NCBI GenBank assembly: GCA_012730105.1
Contig: JAAYBJ010000063.1
Coordinates: 1-64,000, forward strand
DNA length: 64,000 bases
Origin: Candidatus Hydrogenedentota bacterium
GTDB taxonomy: Bacteria; Hydrogenedentota; Hydrogenedentia; Hydrogenedentales; CAITNO01
Reading direction: 5' to 3'
Positions 58,502 to 64,000 of the stretch are shown piece after piece. The number at the start of each line of letters is the position of its first letter. Position 1 is the stretch's first letter. The translations under genes were made by a program, and so were the position numbers. The notes below the pieces were generated by a model that searched no databases, was not told where the DNA came from, and saw only the letters and a list, made by a program, of their open reading frames with translations.

Positions 58502-59848
58502 GTGTTTAAACGCATTCTCATAGCCAACCGGGGCGAAATCGCCGTACGCATCATCCGCGCCTGCCGCGAAATGGGCATCACCTCCGTGGCGGTTTATTCC
58601 ACCGCCGACCGGGACTCCCTGCATGCGGAACTGGCCGATGAATCCATCTGCATCGGGCCGGCAAGCGCCGCGGACAGCTACCTTAAAATTTCGAGCATCA
58701 TCGCCGCCGCGGAAATCGCCGATGTCGAAGCGATTCATCCGGGATACGGTTTCCTGGCCGAGAGCGCCCGTTTCGCCACCATTTGCCGGGAATCCCGGCT
58801 GGCCTTCATCGGGCCTTCGGTGGAAGCCCTGGCGCTCAGCGGGGACAAGGCGCAGTGCCGCCGCAAGGTGCTTGAAACGGGCGTGCCCGTGGCGCCCGGC
58901 AGCCACGGGGTCCTGCAGGATCCCGGCGAGGCCTGCCGCATCGCCCGGGAGGTCGGCTATCCCGTCCTGGTCAAAGCCTCTGCGGGCGGCGGCGGACGGG
59001 GCATGCGCATCGCCCACAATGAGGCCACCCTGAAACACGCCGTCGCCATGGCAGCGTCGGAGGCGGAAGCGGCCTTCGGCAACGGCGGCGTCTACATCGA
59101 AAAATTCATCGAGCAGGGTCGCCACATCGAATTCCAGGTACTGGGCGACCTCCATGGCAACTTGGTGTGCCTGGGAGAGCGGGAATGCACCATCCAGCGC
59201 AGGCACCAGAAACTGATCGAGGAAACCCCCAGCACGGCGCTGACGCCGGAACTGAGGGAGCGCATGACGAAAGCCGCGCTGGATGTCGCCCGGGCGGCGG
59301 GATACAGCAGCGCCGGCACCGTGGAGTTTCTGCTGGCGCCGGACAGTAACTTTCACTTCATTGAATTGAACGCGCGCATCCAGGTGGAACACCCTGTGAC
59401 CGAGGAGGCCACGGGTATCGACCTGGTGCGTGAGCAGATCCGCCTCGCCGCGGGTGAACCCCTGGGATACGAGGCCCTCCCCGCCTTGTACCACGTCATC
59501 GAGGCGCGCGTTTACGCGGAAGACCCCGCCCTCAACTTTCGTCCCAACCCGGGGATCATCCGGCGCTGCCATATTCCGGGCGGACCGGGAATACGGGTGG
59601 ATACCCACTTGTTTTCGGGGTATGAAGTGCCCCGCTACTACGACTCTCTCCTGGCAAAAGTGATCGCCCGAGGCAATACGCGCACCGAGGCGATAGAACG
59701 CATCAGCGGCGCGCTGGAAGAACTTTTCGTGGAAAACATCGCGACCACGGCAAGCCTGTGCGCCCGCATCATCCGCGGGGAACGTTTCCGCCGGGGCAAT
59801 ATAGGCCCGGATCTGCTGGCTGAATACCTGGAACGGGAAAAGGTCTGA
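58502..59848 (+). CDS. accC: Biotin carboxylase subunit of acetyl-CoA carboxylase
   Basis: This ATP-grasp enzyme of 448 residues carboxylates the biotin of AccB using bicarbonate. It starts MFKRILIANRGEIAVRII and contains AIHPGYGFLAESARFA, the glycine-rich ATP loop KASAGGGGRGM, GERECTIQRRHQKLIEE, and FIELNARIQVEHPVTE with the Mg-binding Glu and catalytic Arg. GTG 58502 has AAAAGGGG upstream. The carboxyltransferase genes are elsewhere. A 61-base gap separates it from the HtrA-like pair. Confidence 0.96.
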   Translation: MFKRILIANRGEIAVRIIRACREMGITSVAVYSTADRDSLHAELADESICIGPASAADSYLKISSIIAAAEIADVEAIHPGYGFLAESARFATICRESRLAFIGPSVEALALSGDKAQCRRKVLETGVPVAPGSHGVLQDPGEACRIAREVGYPVLVKASAGGGGRGMRIAHNEATLKHAVAMAASEAEAAFGNGGVYIEKFIEQGRHIEFQVLGDLHGNLVCLGERECTIQRRHQKLIEETPSTALTPELRERMTKAALDVARAAGYSSAGTVEFLLAPDSNFHFIELNARIQVEHPVTEEATGIDLVREQIRLAAGEPLGYEALPALYHVIEARVYAEDPALNFRPNPGIIRRCHIPGGPGIRVDTHLFSGYEVPRYYDSLLAKVIARGNTRTEAIERISGALEELFVENIATTASLCARIIRGERFRRGNIGPDLLAEYLEREKV

Positions 59849-59909
59849 CGGCTCCCTTCCCCCGGGCGACCGGACCCCATTCCCGTTATGAAAAGAGGAG
59901 AATCTATTT

Positions 59910-61310
59910 ATGAAAGCTGAGTCCCGCCGGACGGACAAGCCCACGCCGAAAGGTGGGCGCCTTGGGTTGCTGCTGTTCCTGCCGCTGCTTCTCGCGGGCT
60001 GCGCCACCCTCTCGGGCAATGTGCAGCAACAGGTGCTCGACGCCAAGAAGACCATGGCCCCGACCCTGGTGCATATCCGCCCCGTAAAAGAAGTGTTCGT
60101 GCAGGGGCAGCGCCAGGAAGTGCTTGCCGTCGGCAGCGGCTTCATCATTTCCGCCGATGGATTCGTGGTCACCAATGAACATGTCGCGGGCGAGAGCAGC
60201 CAGGTGATTTGCGTGCTCAGCGACAACTCGGAACTGGAGGCGCGGGTGGTCGGCACCGATCCGGACACGGACATCGCCGTGCTGAAACTGGAGGCCGGCC
60301 GCGACCTGCCCTACGCGCGCTTCGGCCGCTCCGCTTCCCTGGAATCCGGGGAACTGGTGCTCGCCATGGGCAGCCCCCACGGGCTGACGCGCAGCGCGTC
60401 GCTGGGCATCATCAGCGTCACGGACAGGTATCTCGGTGATTCGGGCGGCATAACCGCCCCCTATAACAACTGGATACAGACCGACGCCGCCATAAACCGG
60501 GGCAACAGCGGCGGCCCCCTGGTCAACCTGCGGGGCGAGGTCATCGGCATCAATACCCTGGCCCTGCTGGGCGCGGAAAACGTGGGCTTCGCCATTCCGG
60601 CGGACATCGCGCGCGAGGTGATCGACGCAATCATCGCAAATGGCCGCGTGCAGCGCAGCTGGCTCGGTCTCAGTTTCCAGGAAATGCGCGCGAAAACCGA
60701 CGACCCGTCCGTACAGGGCGCCGTCATCGCCGATGTTGCTCCTGTCTCTTCGGCCCATGAGGCGGGCGTAAAACCGGGCGACATCCTGGTCGGCGTCAAC
60801 GGCCAGCCCGTCAACGCCCACTATGAGGAAGACCTTCCCGCCGTACGCAAAAGGATTGCGGACCTGCCCGTGGGAGAAAAAGTGACCCTCCAACTGCTCC
60901 GGGGCGACACGGCAATCGAAATCGAGGCGGTTACGGAAGAAAAAATGGCGTCCAAAGGCATGCAGGCCGAATTTCTCGAATGGGGCTTCACCGTGGCCGA
61001 AATGACACCGGAACTGGCGCGGCGTGCCCAGGTGCCCCCAGGCGAGGGCCTGCTGGTTTCGGGTTGCATTCCCGGCGGCCTCGCTAGCGCGTCGGGACTT
61101 GCGGCGGGCGATATTATCCTCAAAATGGATGAGGAGACCATCCGCTCCCTGTCGCAGTTTGACGAATTGTACAACAAGGCTATCGACGAGAAAACAAAAC
61201 TGATCATGCTTTTCGTAAAGCGTGGCGCGGTCACCCGATTTGTGCTGATCAACAGCGAAGGCATGGGCGAGGCCCCCGTGGACAAGGAGATGCTTGAATA
61301 TGTGGATTAA
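59910..61310 (+). CDS. HtrA/DegP-like serine protease, lipoprotein
   Basis: This protein of 466 residues has a lipoprotein signal ending LLLAGC (Cys31). The trypsin-like domain has an intact triad: His91 in TNEHVAG, Asp121 in DTDIAVLKL, and Ser200 in GNSGGPL. Two PDZ domains follow (AHEAGVKPGDILVGVNG; SASGLAAGDIILKMD). It should be an envelope quality-control protease attached to a membrane. GAGGAG is 8 bases upstream. The next gene starts 11 bases before its stop and is a degenerate relative. Confidence 0.92.
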   Translation: MKAESRRTDKPTPKGGRLGLLLFLPLLLAGCATLSGNVQQQVLDAKKTMAPTLVHIRPVKEVFVQGQRQEVLAVGSGFIISADGFVVTNEHVAGESSQVICVLSDNSELEARVVGTDPDTDIAVLKLEAGRDLPYARFGRSASLESGELVLAMGSPHGLTRSASLGIISVTDRYLGDSGGITAPYNNWIQTDAAINRGNSGGPLVNLRGEVIGINTLALLGAENVGFAIPADIAREVIDAIIANGRVQRSWLGLSFQEMRAKTDDPSVQGAVIADVAPVSSAHEAGVKPGDILVGVNGQPVNAHYEEDLPAVRKRIADLPVGEKVTLQLLRGDTAIEIEAVTEEKMASKGMQAEFLEWGFTVAEMTPELARRAQVPPGEGLLVSGCIPGGLASASGLAAGDIILKMDEETIRSLSQFDELYNKAIDEKTKLIMLFVKRGAVTRFVLINSEGMGEAPVDKEMLEYVD

Positions 61311-62691
61311 ACACAAAAGCCGATACCTCCTGCTGGCCATGGCAGTGACAACTTCCGTCGTAAACGCGAACGCCCTCACACAGGAAAGCCTGCAAGCATT
61401 CTTCGAGCAGTGGTCGCCCGCGCTCTGCGTGTTGAAATTCACCCAGGCCGCCATCGACCCGCGCACGGGAGAGGAACAACAGCAGCAGGGCAGCGCTGTG
61501 GCCGTGGTCGTCTCCCCGGACGGCCTGCTCATGTCCAATGGCTATCTGCAGCGGGAGAATGTCACCACCTCCAATTTCCGTGTCGTCGTGTTGCGCGATG
61601 GCGAGGAAACCGAATACAAGGCGACACTCCTGGAAAAACCGAAGGATGTCAACATTTCTTTTCTGCGGATTAAATCCGATGCGCCCCTGAACCTGCCCAG
61701 CGTCCGTTTCACCCGGAACAGCCGCCTGGGACTGGGCGAGGAAGTGGCCATCCTGGGCGTCATGAGTGAAACCATGGACTTTCAGCCCACCCTGTCCGTG
61801 GCGCGCGTATCCGCCATTCTTGAATCACCACGAATTACCTACTGCCTGGACACGCCCCTGAAACTGGGTTCCGTGACCGGCCCCGTCATTAACGACAAGG
61901 GCGAGGTAGTCGGCGTGACCGGGTTTGAACTGTCTTCAACGGAAGGCGGCGACCTGTACACCCGCAGCGGCGTTCCCATGGTTTTCCAGACTGAACTGTT
62001 CATCCCGTACGTGGATTCGCCTCCCGGTGAAAGCGCGGAGGAAGAAGAGGGCGGCGAGGAGGCTTGGCTGGGCGTGTTCACCCAACCCCTCAAGGAAGAT
62101 TACGCGGAGTACTGGGGAATTGACCCCCCCGGAGGCCTGATTGTAAGCACTGTTATGCCGGGTTCCTCCGCCGAGGCCGCCGGGTTCCAGCCCGGGGATA
62201 TCATCCGCGTTTTCGATGGACAGCCCATTCAGGCCACCTTGGATCGCGACGTGCTGGACTTCACCCAGATGATACGGGGCAAACAGCCCGGCGCGGCGGT
62301 CACTGTCGAGCTGCTTCGCGGCGGCGCCCCCCTCACGCTCCAGGTTACCCTGGGCGTCCGGCCCCGCTCCGCCCAGGAAGCCGGGGAATACACCGATGAA
62401 ACCCTGGGCCTCGTAGTCCGTGAAATAACGCAGGATCTGCGAACCGTGCTTAACCTCGGGGAAGACGTGCAGGGCGTCATCGTGCGGCGGGTCATTTCGG
62501 GAAGCCCGGCCCACGTCGCACGCATGCAGCCGGGCGTCATCGTCATGTCCATTGACAACACCCCCGTCACCAGCGTGGAAGACTATGAAAAAGGCAGTGA
62601 CGCGATCCGGGCAGCCAAGCCGGCGGAGGTTTCCATCTTCGCCCGCGCGGGCGCCGCAACTGGCTTCTTCCGCGTCAGGCCCCGCTGGTAG
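61300..62691 (+). CDS. HtrA-like pseudoprotease with two PDZ domains
   Basis: This exported protein of 463 residues has a signal peptide (YLLLAMAVTTSVVNANA). It aligns along its length with the HtrA-like enzyme upstream, but the triad is gone. TNEH of the active enzyme reads SNGY, DTDI reads DVNI and GNSGGP reads GSVTGP, so His, Asp and Ser become Tyr, Asn and Val. The two PDZ domains are kept (AEAAGFQPGDIIRVFDG; ARMQPGVIVMSIDN), and an acidic stretch EEEEGGEE lies before them. It is unlikely to cleave peptides and may be a regulatory or chaperone partner of its neighbour. ATG 61300 has AAGGAG ten bases upstream; a TTG at 61294 is possible. Confidence 0.85.
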   Translation: MWIKHKSRYLLLAMAVTTSVVNANALTQESLQAFFEQWSPALCVLKFTQAAIDPRTGEEQQQQGSAVAVVVSPDGLLMSNGYLQRENVTTSNFRVVVLRDGEETEYKATLLEKPKDVNISFLRIKSDAPLNLPSVRFTRNSRLGLGEEVAILGVMSETMDFQPTLSVARVSAILESPRITYCLDTPLKLGSVTGPVINDKGEVVGVTGFELSSTEGGDLYTRSGVPMVFQTELFIPYVDSPPGESAEEEEGGEEAWLGVFTQPLKEDYAEYWGIDPPGGLIVSTVMPGSSAEAAGFQPGDIIRVFDGQPIQATLDRDVLDFTQMIRGKQPGAAVTVELLRGGAPLTLQVTLGVRPRSAQEAGEYTDETLGLVVREITQDLRTVLNLGEDVQGVIVRRVISGSPAHVARMQPGVIVMSIDNTPVTSVEDYEKGSDAIRAAKPAEVSIFARAGAATGFFRVRPRW

Positions 62692-62702
62692 CCGAAGAAA
62701 CA

Positions 62703-62750
62703 ATGGACGAAATGGACGGGATGGACGGGATGAAAACGCGTACACTATGA
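62703..62750 (+). other. Repeat-encoded leader frame before the lipoprotein gene
   Basis: Four ATGs at 9-base spacing (three of them ATGGAC units) form a 15-codon frame MDEMDGMDGMKTRTL that ends TGA at 62748-62750, overlapping the lipoprotein ATG as ATGA. The lipoprotein gene itself has no good ribosome-binding site, so coupling through this frame is possible. It belongs to the same repeat family as 5366-5413. Confidence 0.45.
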
Positions 62751-63358
62751 TTCGACTTGGTGTCATAAACAGCGCTCGCGCGATCCCGATGCTGCTTGCC
62801 GTCCTTCTGGCGGCGGGATGCCTGGCGGGTTGCCGCAGCGACACGGTGGACGACGCCCGACTTGCGGAGGCCTGGCACCTGTGTGAGGCGGAGAATTTCG
62901 CGGCCGCCTCTCCCCTGTTGCGCGACTACCTCGTCCGTCATCCGGACCACCCGGTGGCCCATTATCTGCTTGGCAAGTGCTTCGCGAACAGAACGCCCGT
63001 CGAACTCACCCGCGCCAAAGGGGAATTCGACATGGCCCGCTATCTCCTGGAAACCGGACACTATACCGGCGTACCGGGCGCGGCCGTCACTTCGGACGCG
63101 TTCCTGGCCGACACCCATTACGAGACCGCCCTGGTGCTGCTGCACACCGCCATGGAAGCCTACAAGGCCGGCATCGCCGTGCAGGCCTCCGTGGGGATCC
63201 TGAAAACCGCCCTCGAACACGCCGACAAAGGCCTGCAGGTCAACCCCGCCTCTCCCCCGCTCACCGAATTGAAAACCACCCTCGAAAGGGCCATCAACCA
63301 GGCAACACAATACTCCCCGCAACAACCCCTGTCCCCACCCGCCGGAAATGCCATTTAA
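62747..63358 (+). CDS. Lipoprotein with TPR-like helices, unknown function
   Basis: This protein of 203 residues has a lipoprotein signal. Two candidate lipoboxes, LLAAGC (Cys25) and CLAGC (Cys29), lie close together. The mature part is helical and TPR-like (AWHLCEAENFAAASPLLRDYL, HPVAHYLLGKCF), with a Pro-rich tail. I do not recognise a specific family. The ATG at 62747 overlaps the stop of the repeat-encoded leader frame; an ATG 14 codons later (MLLAVLLAAGC) is an alternative. Confidence 0.7.
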   Translation: MIRLGVINSARAIPMLLAVLLAAGCLAGCRSDTVDDARLAEAWHLCEAENFAAASPLLRDYLVRHPDHPVAHYLLGKCFANRTPVELTRAKGEFDMARYLLETGHYTGVPGAAVTSDAFLADTHYETALVLLHTAMEAYKAGIAVQASVGILKTALEHADKGLQVNPASPPLTELKTTLERAINQATQYSPQQPLSPPAGNAI

Positions 63359-63436
63359 TCCTGAAGACGGGTAACTGAAACTGGAAAAGCCTACCCGTGA
63401 ATGCGGTGATGTGTGTTACAATCAGATCGGTTCACC

Positions 63437-63478
63437 GTGTCATAAACCTAATACCGTACAACAACGATTCCTCATCCT
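63437..63478 (+). repeat. Imperfect direct repeat, copy A
   Basis: GTGTCATAAACCTAATACCG and the bases after it match copy B at 63748-63789 at about 33 of 42 positions, including the core TACCGTAC. It lies directly upstream of the small basic-protein gene. Confidence 0.55.
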
Positions 63479-63509
63479 GTATGAGGGCAACGACAAGAGA
63501 GGCAGCATA

Positions 63510-63689
63510 TTGGCTAAACAACACTATGGATACGAAAAGCGGCAGAAGGAAATAGCAAAGCAAAAGAAACAGGAAGCAAAGAGACTGCGCAGGCTTGAAA
63601 AAAAGACAGATCCGTCAGAGGAGAGCCAAGAGGAATCTTCCAATGAGACGGGAGCCGACCTTGCCGAAGATCCCGCCGAAATCGAATAG
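63510..63689 (+). CDS. Small highly charged protein, unknown function
   Basis: This protein of 59 residues has a Lys/Arg-rich helical first half (HYGYEKRQKEIAKQKKQEAK) and an acidic tail (EESQEESSNETGADLAED). The start pattern HYGYEKRQKE is one I know from short uncharacterised bacterial proteins; its function is not known, and the basic half may bind nucleic acid. The start is TTG 63510 with AGAGG seven bases upstream; the frame is open to 63411 but without a better start. Confidence 0.6.
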   Translation: MAKQHYGYEKRQKEIAKQKKQEAKRLRRLEKKTDPSEESQEESSNETGADLAEDPAEIE

Positions 63690-63747
63690 CCCACGCGATA
63701 AACCATTTTGTGAACCCGGGGCAAACCAACGTAATGACAGTTTCATT

Positions 63748-63789
63748 GTGTCGTAAGCATATTACCGTACGACACCGATTTCTCCTTCT
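63748..63789 (+). repeat. Imperfect direct repeat, copy B
   Basis: This is the second copy of the repeat at 63437-63478, about 79 percent identical, downstream of the small gene. No gene start follows it inside the window. Confidence 0.55.
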
Positions 63790-63790
63790 T

Positions 63791-63820
63791 CTGGTTTCCA
63801 AATTCCTATTTGGGAACCAG
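63791..63820. other. Long inverted repeat
   Basis: CTGGTTTCCAAAT and ATTTGGGAACCAG form a 13-base-pair stem with one G-T pair and a four-base loop. A T run begins only about 20 bases further on, so it is not a standard terminator on the plus strand. Confidence 0.5.
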
Positions 63821-63936
63821 AGGGCCGGTTATTTATGGATTTTTTTACCCGTGCGCCACAGGATTGCCAATACTTCTTGTCCGTGAATACCCCCCCCTCT
63901 TCTCTCCCTTAACGAAAAACAATAGATCCTGCTTCT

Positions 63937-63972
63937 AAACAAAAGCCCCCGCATCCAGTCGGACGCAGGGGC
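63937..63972 (-). terminator. Intrinsic terminator of a gene beyond the right edge
   Basis: On the minus strand, GCCCCTGCGTCC and GGATGCGGGGGC form a 12-base-pair stem with two G-T pairs, followed by TTTTGTTT. It would end a minus-strand transcript that enters from outside the window. Confidence 0.8.
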
Positions 63973-64000
63973 AATTACATCCTCTTTCTATTCTTTATCT

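Larger units (their letters stand above)
63690..64000. other. Intergenic region at the right end of the window
   Basis: No gene is visible in these 311 bases. They hold copy B of the direct repeat (63748-63789), a strong inverted repeat (63791-63820) and a minus-strand terminator (63937-63972). Confidence 0.5.

Noticed and set aside
58379-61538. Long minus-strand frames opposite accC and the HtrA-like pair
   Set aside because: They mirror highly conserved genes and carry no recognisable motifs; their length follows from codon bias.

Overview
The window looks like a chromosomal segment of an uncultured, anaerobic, Gram-negative-type bacterium. The evidence is a full-length pyruvate:ferredoxin oxidoreductase, menaquinone genes, many signal peptides, lipoboxes and Tat-like leaders, moderately high GC, and a load of secreted glycoside hydrolases, sulfatase-fold enzymes and FG-GAP/TPR proteins. 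This style is familiar from PVC-like and Hydrogenedentota-like lineages, but the assignment is an inference from gene content. No rRNA is present to settle it.

Region 1 (1-12 kb) is accessory. It holds a macrodomain protein, a small membrane protein, a CPBP-like gene broken by an in-frame TAG, and a GH106-type glycosidase followed by a four-helix-bundle protein and an enolase-superfamily enzyme. After these come a Sel1-repeat protein, a secreted clan-A-like glycosidase and an AT-richer second CPBP-like gene. The last two sit between a decayed 3' half of tRNA-Leu (8790) and the intact tRNA-Leu (11748-11835), which is the arrangement left by a tRNA-integrated island. tRNA-Cys lies next to it.

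Region 2 (12-25 kb) is largely metabolic and mostly on the minus strand. It carries a Ser/Thr kinase, ispE, a GT-C glycosyltransferase with TPRs, menE-menC, an alpha/beta hydrolase, and a dihydroorotate-dehydrogenase-like gene behind nifJ.

Region 3 (25.5-46.7 kb) is a cell-surface block. It contains a second GT-C transferase, two SGNH-hydrolase-like membrane proteins, a sulfatase-fold enzyme with Thr at the nucleophile position, and a 1449-residue FG-GAP/GLUG protein. A giant membrane-TPR protein follows, split by an in-frame TAG at codon 998, and then a radical SAM enzyme, a NodU/CmcH-type carbamoyltransferase and a secreted PQQ-type propeller. Together these suggest an undescribed pathway that builds and modifies a surface polymer or glycoprotein. 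That function is inferred from neighbourhood alone.

Region 4 (46.7-63.7 kb) is plus-strand housekeeping: mutS, a metallophosphoesterase, hisB-hisH, a tandem universal stress protein, two GT4 glycosyltransferases, a Gfo/Idh/MocA oxidoreductase, and pepP-efp-accB-accC. It ends with two tandem HtrA-like proteins, the second of which has lost all three catalytic residues, a TPR-like lipoprotein and a small basic protein.

Cross-cutting observations are two genes interrupted by TAG in the same GCTAGC context, although TAG is an ordinary stop elsewhere in the window, and a dispersed family of ATGGAC-type nonamer repeats that create tiny MDG-like reading frames.
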